Shown piece by piece: positions 22,736 through 34,986 of a stretch of DNA of 34,986 nt. The position numbers and the translations under genes were made by a program. Every line of letters begins with the position of its first letter. Positions within the stretch are counted from its first letter, which is position 1. The stretch is from Streptomyces sp. WELS2. Lineage in GTDB: Bacteria; Actinomycetota; Actinomycetes; Streptomycetales; Streptomycetaceae. The DNA lies in assembly GCF_013870595.1 (NCBI RefSeq), contig NZ_JACBWZ010000005.1:1-34986 (forward strand), in the 5' to 3' direction. The notes beneath the pieces are model-generated. The model searched no databases. It had not been told where the DNA came from and saw nothing but the letters and a program-made list of their open reading frames with translations.

Positions 22736-24637
22736 GTGGCTGACGTACCTGCCGATCTTGCCGCAGTGTGGCCGCGAGTACTGGAACAGCTGCTCGGCGA
22801 GGGCCGCGGACAGGGCGTGGAGGCCAAGGACGAGCACTGGATCCGGCGCTGCCAGCCGCTCGCGCTGGTCGCGGACACCGCCCTGCTCGCCGTGCCCAAC
22901 GAATTCGCGAAGAACGTTCTGGAGGGTCGTCTGGCGCCCGTCGTCAGCGAGACCCTGAGCCGGGAGTGCGGCCGTCCCATCCGGATCGCGATCACCGTGG
23001 ACGACTCCGCGGGCGAACCCCCGGCGCCTCCCGTCCAGCAGCCGGCGAAGCCGCGCTACGAGGAGCCGGAGCTGCCCTCGGGCGCGTACGAGGGCTACGG
23101 CCGGCCCCGTGGCGGCGAGCAGCCGGGCGGCGAGCAGCACTCCGAGCAGCTCCCGGCCGCCCGCCCCGACCAGCTCCCCACGGTCCGCCCGGTCTACCCG
23201 TCCGAGTACCAGCGGCCCGAGCCCGGCGCCTGGCCGCGCCCCGGGCAGGACGACTACGCCTGGCAGCAGCCCCGGCTCGGCTTCCCCGAGCGCGACCCGT
23301 ACGCCTCGCCGTCCTCCCAGGACGGCTACGGCTCCGGCGCGGACGCGTACGGCGGGCCGTCCCACGACTACCGCCCCCAGGGCATGGACCGGCCGCCGTA
23401 CGAGCAGCAGCGCGGCGAGTACGACTCCGCGCGGGGCGAGTACGACCCGTCCCGGACCGAGTACGACCAGCGCGACCCGGTCCGCCGTGAGCTGCCCGAT
23501 CCGGCGTCCCACCGCGGCGGCCCCGGCCGCCCGGACGGACCTCCCACCGGTGCCCCCGGTCCGCTGGCCGCGCAGCCGGCGCCGGCGAGCGGCCCGGGCG
23601 AGCCGACCGCGCGGCTGAACCCCAAGTACCTGTTCGACACGTTCGTGATCGGCGCCTCCAACCGCTTCGCGCACGCGGCGGCGGTCGCGGTCGCCGAGGC
23701 ACCGGCCAAGGCGTACAACCCGCTGTTCATCTACGGGGAGTCCGGACTCGGCAAGACCCATCTGCTGCACGCCATCGGGCACTATGCGCGCAGCCTGTAC
23801 CCGGGCACGCGGGTGCGGTACGTCAGCTCGGAGGAGTTCACCAACGAGTTCATCAACTCCATCCGCGACGGCAAGGGCGACAGCTTCCGCAAGCGGTACC
23901 GCGAGATGGACATCCTTCTGGTCGACGACATCCAGTTCCTCGCGGACAAGGAGTCGACGCAGGAGGAGTTCTTCCACACCTTCAACACGCTCCACAACGC
24001 CAACAAGCAGATCGTGCTCTCCAGCGACCGGCCGCCCAAGCAGCTGGTCACGCTGGAGGACCGGCTGCGCAACCGTTTCGAGTGGGGCCTGATCACCGAC
24101 GTCCAGCCGCCCGAGCTGGAGACGCGGATCGCGATCCTGCGCAAGAAGGCGGTCCAGGAGCAGCTGAACGCGCCGCCGGAGGTGCTGGAGTTCATCGCCT
24201 CCCGGATCTCGCGGAACATCCGTGAGCTGGAGGGCGCGCTGATCCGGGTGACGGCGTTCGCGTCGCTCAACCGGCAGCCGGTGGACCTGGGCCTGACCGA
24301 GATCGTCCTGAAGGACCTCATCCCCGGCGGGGAGGACAGCGCGCCGGAGATCACCGCCACGGCGATCATGGCGGCCACCGCGGACTACTTCGGGCTGACG
24401 GTGGAGGACCTGTGCGGGACCTCGCGCGGGCGCGCGCTGGTGACCGCGCGGCAGATCGCCATGTACCTGTGCCGCGAGCTGACGGATCTGTCGCTGCCGA
24501 AGATCGGCGCGCAGTTCGGCGGCCGGGACCACACCACCGTGATGCACGCCGACCGCAAGATCCGCGCGCTGATGGCCGAGCGGCGCTCGATCTACAACCA
24601 GGTCACCGAGCTGACCAACCGCATCAAGAACGGCTGA
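22736..24637 (+). CDS. dnaA: Chromosomal replication initiator protein DnaA
   Basis: A 633-residue AAA+ initiator that binds the DnaA boxes of oriC and unwinds it. Domain I is about residues 1-95 ([20 protein letters not shown]). Domain II is about 96-290, an exceptionally long acidic, Pro/Tyr/Arg/Gly-rich linker typical of Streptomyces. Domain III has Walker [10 protein letters not shown] (about 334-342) and Walker [16 protein letters not shown]. Domain IV carries the DNA-binding helix-turn-helix and signature [15 protein letters not shown] (about 594-608). The start is the GTG at 22736; similarity to domain I begins at once. It is followed by a terminator hairpin and then oriC. Confidence 0.98.
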   Translation: MADVPADLAAVWPRVLEQLLGEGRGQGVEAKDEHWIRRCQPLALVADTALLAVPNEFAKNVLEGRLAPVVSETLSRECGRPIRIAITVDDSAGEPPAPPVQQPAKPRYEEPELPSGAYEGYGRPRGGEQPGGEQHSEQLPAARPDQLPTVRPVYPSEYQRPEPGAWPRPGQDDYAWQQPRLGFPERDPYASPSSQDGYGSGADAYGGPSHDYRPQGMDRPPYEQQRGEYDSARGEYDPSRTEYDQRDPVRRELPDPASHRGGPGRPDGPPTGAPGPLAAQPAPASGPGEPTARLNPKYLFDTFVIGASNRFAHAAAVAVAEAPAKAYNPLFIYGESGLGKTHLLHAIGHYARSLYPGTRVRYVSSEEFTNEFINSIRDGKGDSFRKRYREMDILLVDDIQFLADKESTQEEFFHTFNTLHNANKQIVLSSDRPPKQLVTLEDRLRNRFEWGLITDVQPPELETRIAILRKKAVQEQLNAPPEVLEFIASRISRNIRELEGALIRVTAFASLNRQPVDLGLTEIVLKDLIPGGEDSAPEITATAIMAATADYFGLTVEDLCGTSRGRALVTARQIAMYLCRELTDLSLPKIGAQFGGRDHTTVMHADRKIRALMAERRSIYNQVTELTNRIKNG

Positions 24638-25694
24638 GCCGGCCGTACACGGGCGCCGAGGGCGCTCCGGGGCGCACACCGCCTCCGGGGCGCCCTCCGG
24701 CGTTCCCGGCCCAGTTGGGCCTCGGCGAGGCGCGCCGAGTCCCGCTGAGGCCCACCGCCGCCCCCTGATGTCCACCGGCCGCTCCGACGCCGAGGGCACC
24801 CCGCACGCGGCCGCCGACGGGCCAGGCCCCCGCCGCGGCCCTCCGGCAACGCCTCCCACCCCCTCCAACGGCCTCGGCCGGCGTCCGAGGCGCCGGATGC
24901 GACGTCTCGGGCCGTTTCCTCCCCGTCATCCCTTGTTCGATTACCTGCCTGGTTACGGCCTTCCTCCACAGATTCGGCGACTTTCTTCCGTCCACAGACT
25001 GGGGACTGCAAAGTTGTCCCGAACTGCGTCCACAGGGAGGCTGGCCCCAGGACATCCACCCAGCTCACGGGCCTGTGGAATCGTGGACGAACGATCTCCA
25101 CAGACTGTGGATAACCACATCGTCCCCAGGCCGGGCGTCGCGTTTTCCACCGGTACCCCACAGGCTGGGGGCGGTTGTCCCCAGCAAACCGGGGCTTCTC
25201 CACATGGCTGTCCACTGTTCGGCAACCCGACGCCCCCGCTCACCGCGTCGAGTGAAAGGCGTCACAGGAGGCTGCCGGATTGGGTTGTGGGAAACCTGGG
25301 TATTCCTGGGGACACAGCTGGGGAGAACTGCCCTCAGCCTGTGGGCGGTGTGTGCAGAACTTTCCGTTCTCCACAGAGGGCCCAGGTTGTCCACTGCCTC
25401 CACCCACAGGACCAGTGGATAAAAAACCCGGGCTGAGCTGGGCAAACGTGGTTATCCACCGTATCCACAGGCCCTACTACTACTCCCGACTAGAGAGAGC
25501 TCGGCAATCGTTTTGAAGCGGGGGCTGTGCACAACTCGCCCTCTCGCGCCCGGCTGCCGCTCGGACCGACTTGACCCCGACGGGCACCTACTGTCAGTGC
25601 CGTGCGTCAGACTGGTCCCCGGTGTCCTTCCCGTCACAGGGGGCGGTGACACCGAGTCGGAGGACTCAGTAGCAACAGCAGGAGGCGGCTTACG
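24638..25694. other. oriC: oriC: dnaA-dnaN intergenic region with DnaA box array
   Basis: A 1,057-bp non-coding region between dnaA and dnaN. The array occupies 24962-25534. Counting nonamers with at most two differences from TTGTCCACA I find about 21 boxes. Forward ones start at 24962, 24988, 25014, 25026, 25094, 25120, 25143, 25175, 25196, 25208, 25367, 25387, 25452 and 25461. Reverse ones start at 25082, 25106, 25286, 25307, 25319, 25414 and 25526. The best (one difference) are at 25106, 25175, 25196, 25367, 25387 and 25526. No box is perfect. The only A-rich run is at 25418-25427 (GGATAAAAAA neighbourhood), and there is no large AT-rich unwinding element, as known for Streptomyces. The first 300 bp hold the dnaA terminator, and the last 160 bp must hold the dnaN promoter. 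Confidence 0.93.
24654..24702 (+). terminator. dnaA terminator hairpin
   Basis: The arm 24654-24670 (CGCCGAGGGCGCTCCGG) pairs with 24685-24702 (CCGGGGCGCCCTCCGGCG) with one bulge and one wobble pair. It begins 17 bp after the dnaA stop. A second small hairpin, CTCGGCG-N5-CGCCGAG, follows at 24721-24739. Confidence 0.7.
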
Positions 25695-26825
25695 GTGAAG
25701 ATCCGGGTGGAACGCGACGTACTCGCGGAGGCAGTGGCCTGGGCGGCACGCAGCCTCCCGGCCCGTCCGCCGGCGCCTGTCCTCGCCGGCCTGCTGCTCA
25801 AGGCCGAGGACGGCCAGCTGAGTCTGTCGAGCTTCGACTACGAGGTCTCCGCGCGGGTGAACGTCGAGGCGGAGGTCGAGGAGGAGGGCACCGTCCTGGT
25901 CTCCGGCCGGCTGCTCGCCGACATCTCGCGCGCCCTCCCCAACCGGCCGGTGGAGATTTCCACAGACGGTGTACGGGCGACCGTGGTCTGCGGCACCTCC
26001 CGGTTCACCCTCCACACCCTGCCCGTGGAGGAGTACCCGGCCCTGCCGCAGATGCCGAACGCGACCGGCACCGTCCCCGGCGAGGTCTTCGCCGCGGCCG
26101 TCTCCCAGGTGGCCATCGCCGCCGGCCGTGACGACACGCTGCCGGTGCTCACCGGTGTGCGCATCGAGATCGAGGGCGACACGGTCACCCTGGCCTCCAC
26201 CGACCGCTACCGCTTCGCGGTCCGCGAGTTCCTGTGGAAGCCGGAGAACCCGGACGCCTCCGCCGTCGCCCTGGTCCCGGCCAAGACGCTGCTGGACACC
26301 GCCAAGTCGCTGGGCGCCGGGGACAGCGTCACGCTCGCGCTGGCCGGTGCCGGCGCCGGTGAGGGCCTGATCGGTTTCGAGGGCGCCGGGCGGCGTACGA
26401 CCACGCGCCTGCTCGAGGGCGACCTGCCCAAGTACCGGACGCTGTTCCCGACCGAGTTCAACTCCGTCGCCGTGATCGAGACCGCGCCGTTCGTGGAGGC
26501 GGTCAAGCGTGTGGCCCTGGTCGCCGAGCGGAACACCCCGGTGCGGCTGAGCTTCGAGCAGGGCGTGCTGATCCTGGAGGCCGGTTCCAGCGACGACGCA
26601 CAGGCTGTGGAAAGGGTCGACGCCCAGCTGGAGGGCGACGACATCTCGATCGCCTTCAACCCGACGTTCCTGCTGGACGGCCTGAGCGCGATCGACTCCC
26701 CGGTGGCGCAGCTGTCGTTCACCACCTCCACGAAGCCGGCGCTGCTCAGCGGGAAGCCGGCGGTGGACGCGGAGGCCGACGACGCGTACAAGTACCTGAT
26801 CATGCCGGTCCGGCTCAGCGGCTGA
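25695..26825 (+). CDS. dnaN: DNA polymerase III sliding clamp (beta subunit)
   Basis: A 376-residue ring-forming clamp that tethers DNA polymerase III to DNA. It opens KIRVERDVLAEAVAWAARSL and shows the three repeated clamp domains (about 1-125, 126-250, 251-376). Recognisable segments include LSSFDYEVSARV, LTGVRIEIEGDTVTLASTDR and, at the C-terminus, YKYLIMPVRLSG, which forms part of the hydrophobic partner-binding pocket. The start is the GTG at 25695 with GGAGG at 25681-25685. A DnaA-box-like nonamer lies inside the gene at 25956, and another follows its stop. Confidence 0.97.
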   Translation: MKIRVERDVLAEAVAWAARSLPARPPAPVLAGLLLKAEDGQLSLSSFDYEVSARVNVEAEVEEEGTVLVSGRLLADISRALPNRPVEISTDGVRATVVCGTSRFTLHTLPVEEYPALPQMPNATGTVPGEVFAAAVSQVAIAAGRDDTLPVLTGVRIEIEGDTVTLASTDRYRFAVREFLWKPENPDASAVALVPAKTLLDTAKSLGAGDSVTLALAGAGAGEGLIGFEGAGRRTTTRLLEGDLPKYRTLFPTEFNSVAVIETAPFVEAVKRVALVAERNTPVRLSFEQGVLILEAGSSDDAQAVERVDAQLEGDDISIAFNPTFLLDGLSAIDSPVAQLSFTTSTKPALLSGKPAVDAEADDAYKYLIMPVRLSG

Positions 26826-26827
26826 CG

Positions 26828-26836
26828 TTTTCCACA
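26828..26836 (+). promoter_or_regulatory. DnaA-box-like nonamer after dnaN
   Basis: TTTTCCACA differs by one base from TTGTCCACA. It begins 2 bases after the dnaN stop and ends 6 bases before the terminator stem, outside the classical oriC. A single box of this quality can occur by chance. Confidence 0.35.
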
Positions 26837-26842
26837 GGTGTG

Positions 26843-26880
26843 CACGGCGCCGGGCGTCCCTGTGGATGCCCGGCACCGTG
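26843..26880 (+). terminator. dnaN terminator hairpin
   Basis: CACGG and GCCGGGC (26843-26855) pair with GCCCGGC and CCGTG (26868-26880), giving a 12-bp stem with one mismatch and a 12-base loop. It begins 17 bp after the dnaN stop. Confidence 0.7.
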
Positions 26881-27005
26881 ACCGGGTGGGTGCGACGATC
26901 CGGGTTCTCGGGGTGGACCAAGACCGCTCGCGGCTACGTTTCCGCAGGTCAGCGTGGGTCTCGCATGAGCGCGTATGCCCACAGCTGTGCGTGAGCGTCC
27001 GGGTT

Positions 27006-27011
27006 TAGGCT
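27006..27011 (+). promoter_or_regulatory. Candidate -10 box for gnd
   Basis: TAGGCT lies 55 bp upstream of the gnd start, within the gap after the dnaN terminator. It matches the Streptomyces TAGPuPuT -10 pattern closely, but no TTGACA-like -35 sits at the right distance. Confidence 0.3.
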
Positions 27012-27066
27012 CGGCTCGGCACCTCGGTGCCTCTCACGCCACACAGCGACCTAAGGAACACAACTG

Positions 27067-27942
27067 ATGGAGCTCGGTCTCGTCGGCCTCGGCAAGATGG
27101 GCGGCAACATGCGCGAGCGGATCCGCCGCGCGGGCCACACCGTCATCGGGTACGACCGCAACGCGGACGTCGCGGATGTCCACAGCCTGGAAGAGCTTGT
27201 GGGCAAGCTCAGCGGGCCGCGCGTGGTCTGGGTGATGGTCCCGGCGGGCGAGCCCACCCAGTCGACCATCGACCGGCTCGCCGAGCTGCTGGAGCCCGGC
27301 GACGTGGTCGTGGACGGCGGCAACTCCCGCTGGACCGACGACGAGCGGCACGCCGAGGAACTGGCCGCCAAGGGCATAGGCTTCGTCGACTGCGGTGTCT
27401 CCGGCGGCGTGTGGGGCCTGGAGAACGGGTACGCGCTGATGTACGGCGGCGACGCCGAGAACGTCGCCAAGGTGCAGCCGGTCTTCGACGCCCTGAAGCC
27501 GGAGGGCGACTTCGGCTCGGTGCACGCCGGCAAGGTCGGTGCGGGCCACTTCGCGAAGATGGTCCACAACGGCATCGAGTACGCCATGATGCAGGCCTAC
27601 GCCGAGGGCTGGGAGCTGCTGGAGAAGGTCGACTCCGTGGAGAACGTCCGCGAGGTCTTCCGCTCCTGGCAGGAGGGCACGGTCATCCGGTCCTGGCTGC
27701 TGGACCTCGCGGTCAACGCCCTCGACGAGGACGAGCACCTGGACGCCCTGCGCGGTTACGCGCAGGACTCCGGTGAGGGACGCTGGACGGTGGAGGCGGC
27801 CATCGACAACGCCGTGCCGCTGCCGGCGATCACCGCCTCGCTGTTCGCGCGGTTCGCCTCCCGCCAGGAGGACTCGCCGCAGATGAAGATGATCGCCGCG
27901 CTGCGCAACCAGTTCGGCGGTCACGCCGTGGAGAAGAAGTAA
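27067..27942 (+). CDS. gnd: 6-phosphogluconate dehydrogenase, decarboxylating (short form)
   Basis: A 291-residue enzyme of the oxidative pentose phosphate pathway, converting 6-phosphogluconate to ribulose 5-phosphate and CO2. The dinucleotide fold opens with [13 protein letters not shown] (about 3-15). [17 protein letters not shown] and [17 protein letters not shown] are the substrate segments. The catalytic helix [20 protein letters not shown] carries the expected Lys and Glu. Length is that of the short class, often NAD-linked, not the 470-residue enzyme. The ATG at 27067 has an AAGGA site. It is inserted between dnaN and recF, which are adjacent in most bacteria; this placement is normal for Streptomyces. 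Cofactor choice (NAD or NADP) cannot be settled by eye. Confidence 0.95.
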   Translation: MELGLVGLGKMGGNMRERIRRAGHTVIGYDRNADVADVHSLEELVGKLSGPRVVWVMVPAGEPTQSTIDRLAELLEPGDVVVDGGNSRWTDDERHAEELAAKGIGFVDCGVSGGVWGLENGYALMYGGDAENVAKVQPVFDALKPEGDFGSVHAGKVGAGHFAKMVHNGIEYAMMQAYAEGWELLEKVDSVENVREVFRSWQEGTVIRSWLLDLAVNALDEDEHLDALRGYAQDSGEGRWTVEAAIDNAVPLPAITASLFARFASRQEDSPQMKMIAALRNQFGGHAVEKK

Positions 27943-27977
27943 GCCGCAGCACAAGCAGGGAGGTCGGCGGGACGACC

Positions 27978-29099
27978 ATGCACGTCACGCATCTTTCGCT
28001 GGCCGACTTCCGCTCGTACGCCCGGGCCGAGGTCCCGCTCGACCCGGGCGTCACCGCCTTCGTCGGCCCCAACGGGCAGGGCAAGACCAACCTGGTGGAG
28101 GCGGTCGGATACCTGGCCACGCTCGGCAGCCACCGGGTCGTCTCCGACGCGCCGCTGGTGCGCATGGGCGCCGAGCGGGCGATCGTGCGGGCCCAGGTCC
28201 GCCAGGGCGACCGGCAGCAGCTGATCGAGCTGGAACTGAACCCGGGCAAGGCCAACCGCGCCCGTATCAACCGCTCCTCGCAGGTCAGACCGCGGGACGT
28301 GCTGGGGATCGTACGGACCGTGCTGTTCGCGCCCGAGGACCTCGCCCTCGTCAAGGGCGACCCGGGTGAGCGGCGGCGGTTCCTCGACGAGCTGGTCACC
28401 GCGCGCTCGCCGCGGATGGCGGGCGTGCGCTCCGACTACGAGCGGGTGCTCAAGCAGCGCAACACCCTGCTGAAGTCGGCGGCTCTCGCGCGCCGGCACG
28501 GTGGACGATCCATCGACCTGTCCACGCTCGACGTGTGGGACCAGCACCTCGCGCGCGCGGGCGCCGAGGTGCTCGCCCAGCGGCTCGACCTGGTGGCGGC
28601 GCTCCAGCCGCTGGCGGACAAGGCCTACGAGCAGCTGGCGCCCGGCGGCGGACCGGTCGCGCTGGAGTACAAGCCCTCGGCGCCGGGCGAGGCCCACACC
28701 CGCGAGGAGCTGTACGAGCAGCTGATGGCGGCCCTCGCCGAGGCGCGCAAGCAGGAGATCGAGCGGGGCGTCACCCTGGTCGGTCCGCACCGGGACGACC
28801 TGCTGCTGCAGCTCGGCCGGCTGCCCGCCAAGGGCTACGCCTCGCACGGCGAGTCCTGGTCCTACGCCCTCGCCCTCCGGCTGGCCTCCTACGACCTGCT
28901 GCGCGCGGAGGGCAACGAGCCGGTGCTGATCCTGGACGACGTCTTCGCGGAGCTGGACGCCCGCCGCCGGGAACGGCTCGCGGAACTGGTCGCTCCCGGC
29001 GAGCAGGTGCTGGTCACCGCCGCCGTGGACGACGACGTACCCCATGTGCTGGCCGGCGCCCGGTACGCGGTGGCCGGCGGGACGGTGGAGCGCGTATGA
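27978..29099 (+). CDS. recF: DNA replication and repair protein RecF
   Basis: A 373-residue SMC-like ATPase that binds gapped DNA and helps load RecA through RecOR. It opens [18 protein letters not shown]. Walker A is [16 protein letters not shown] (about 30-45), the signature region is [15 protein letters not shown], and Walker B is [13 protein letters not shown] (about 314-326). A further conserved segment is [20 protein letters not shown]. The ATG at 27978 has a GGAGG site (27959-27963) 14 bases upstream, which is rather far. The stop overlaps the next start as ATGA, so dciA is translationally coupled. Confidence 0.97.
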   Translation: MHVTHLSLADFRSYARAEVPLDPGVTAFVGPNGQGKTNLVEAVGYLATLGSHRVVSDAPLVRMGAERAIVRAQVRQGDRQQLIELELNPGKANRARINRSSQVRPRDVLGIVRTVLFAPEDLALVKGDPGERRRFLDELVTARSPRMAGVRSDYERVLKQRNTLLKSAALARRHGGRSIDLSTLDVWDQHLARAGAEVLAQRLDLVAALQPLADKAYEQLAPGGGPVALEYKPSAPGEAHTREELYEQLMAALAEARKQEIERGVTLVGPHRDDLLLQLGRLPAKGYASHGESWSYALALRLASYDLLRAEGNEPVLILDDVFAELDARRRERLAELVAPGEQVLVTAAVDDDVPHVLAGARYAVAGGTVERV

Positions 29100-29665
29100 A
29101 CCCCGAGGACCCCGCACCGAACACCCCCGAGGCCCCGGGCACGCCGAAGGCGGCGGGTGCCGGGGAGCCCTCCGGTGTCGACCTCGCGCGCGTGGCGTTG
29201 CGCGCCGCGAAGGAGCAGGCACGCGCGCGTGGGGACGCGGCACGGCAGAAGAAGCAGGCCCGGCGCGGCGGCGGCCTGCGCTCCGGTGCCCGCGCCGACG
29301 GACGCGACCCGCTGGAGCTGGGGGCGGCGATCAACCGGCTGATCACCGAGCGCGGCTGGGAGACGCCCGCCGCGGTGGGCGGGGTGATGGGCCGCTGGCC
29401 GCAGATCGTCGGCGAGGACCTGGCCAAGCACTGTGTGCCGCAGCGGTACGACGAGGACGAGCGGGTGCTGGTCGTGGCGTGCGACTCCACGGCCTGGGCG
29501 ACCCAGCTGCGGCACCTCGCGCCCGCGCTGGTGGCCCGGCTCAACCAGGATCTGGGGCAGGGCAGCGTACGGACGATCAAAGTGCTCAACCCGGGCGGGC
29601 CGGCCCGCCGCTACGGCCCGCTGCGGGCGCCGGGCAGCACCGGTCCCGGCGATACGTACGGGTGA
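29096..29665 (+). CDS. dciA: DciA-like protein (DUF721), putative replicative helicase loader/operator
   Basis: A 189-residue protein. The first 75 residues are a Pro/Glu/Ala then Arg/Lys-rich low-complexity arm. The DUF721 domain spans about 80-180, with [58 protein letters not shown] and [10 protein letters not shown], all standard for the family. DciA supports DnaB helicase recruitment in bacteria lacking DnaC or DnaI, and mycobacterial DciA is essential for replication. Its overlap with recF and its place before gyrB fit that role. The assignment to the family is firm; the helicase-loading role here is inferred from homologues. Confidence 0.92.
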   Translation: MNPEDPAPNTPEAPGTPKAAGAGEPSGVDLARVALRAAKEQARARGDAARQKKQARRGGGLRSGARADGRDPLELGAAINRLITERGWETPAAVGGVMGRWPQIVGEDLAKHCVPQRYDEDERVLVVACDSTAWATQLRHLAPALVARLNQDLGQGSVRTIKVLNPGGPARRYGPLRAPGSTGPGDTYG

Positions 29666-32121
<2,456 letters not shown>

Positions 32122-32163
32122 GTCGGTCTCAGCTGACCGCACCAGGAAGGATCTTCACCAGCA

Positions 32164-34758
<2,595 letters not shown>

Positions 34759-34776
34759 CACGAGGAGTGAGTCATC

Positions 34777-34986
34777 GTGAGCGGAGCCACGGGCGCCGGA
34801 TCGGCCGGTACCTCCACGGGTACGGAAACGGACGGCGGCGGCCGTGGCTCCGCCGCGCGTGCGGCGAGCGCGAGCGACCCGCACACGACCGACCTGAAGC
34901 CGGTGAAGGGGTCCGAGGCGGACTCCTCCCGTACGTCTGGATCCCAGGGGGGAACGGTGACGGACACCCGAGGCCCGGCCGGCGAG
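34777..34986 (+). CDS. Start of a DUF3566-type membrane protein (70 codons, cut by window end)
   Basis: A GTG at 34777 with a GAGGAG site at 34762-34767 opens a frame that runs unbroken to the window edge. The 70 visible residues are Ser/Thr/Gly/Asp-rich and disordered (MSGATGAGSAGTSTG and on). No conserved domain is in view. In actinobacteria the gene directly after gyrA usually encodes a DUF3566 protein with such a disordered start followed by membrane helices, so the name rests on position. It lies 18 bp after gyrA and is probably in the gyrBA transcript. Confidence 0.7.
   Translation, partial: MSGATGAGSAGTSTGTETDGGGRGSAARAASASDPHTTDLKPVKGSEADSSRTSGSQGGTVTDTRGPAGE

Noticed and set aside
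23400-23480. Repeated GAGTAC-type units in dnaA as a possible repeat array
   Set aside because: These are in-frame GEYD-like repeats of DnaA domain II, not CRISPR repeats; there are no uniform spacers.

Overview
This window is the chromosomal origin region of a Streptomyces (or very close actinomycete). The evidence is the very high G+C with strong G/C third-position bias, frequent GTG starts, the order rnpA-rpmH-dnaA-oriC-dnaN-gnd-recF-dciA-gyrB-gyrA, a DnaA with a very long domain II, many degenerate TTGTCCACA-type DnaA boxes between dnaA and dnaN, six exact GTTTCACGTGAAAC parS sites, and a SigR-type promoter before trxBA. I cannot name the species from sequence alone.

Layout. (1) 1-3.8 kb: the N-terminus of a class A penicillin-binding protein leaving the window on the minus strand, a divergent padR with a PadR-like palindrome upstream, ino1 (inositol-phosphate synthase) and an MFS exporter. 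(2) 3.8-5.3 kb: cca on the minus strand, convergent with the exporter; two parS sites lie between them, one inside a 36-bp perfect palindrome. (3) 5.6-15.4 kb, plus strand: an envelope and redox block, consisting of a DUF6049-type membrane-anchored protein, murJ, a separate transmembrane pseudokinase, an ECF sigma factor with its zinc-binding anti-sigma factor, then trxB-trxA under their own SigR-type promoter. (4) 15.4-22.4 kb, minus strand: GNAT protein, parB-parA, rsmG, jag/khpB, yidC, yidD, rnpA, rpmH. (5) 22.4-25.7 kb: divergent rpmH/dnaA promoters, dnaA, oriC. (6) 25.7-35 kb, plus strand: dnaN, gnd, recF, dciA, gyrB, gyrA and the start of a DUF3566-type membrane protein.

The genes form a replication, segregation and envelope hub. 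DnaA, DnaN, DciA, RecF and gyrase act in replication. ParA/ParB and the parS array segregate the origin. RnpA, RpmH, RsmG, YidC and YidD serve RNA processing, ribosome function and membrane insertion. MurJ, the pseudokinase, the PBP and the sigma factor serve cell-wall synthesis.

The gene content is conserved core chromosome. I see no mobile element, prophage, CRISPR array, tRNA or rRNA, and no gene cassette that looks like an undescribed system. The most interesting signals are small: parS sites doing double duty (in a putative terminator, inside two coding sequences in the same reading frame, and one base after a stop codon), DnaA boxes including a perfect one just upstream of parA, two candidate operators (PadR and GNAT promoter regions), and an ECF/anti-sigma pair with an extracytoplasmic cysteine pair next to the thioredoxin genes.
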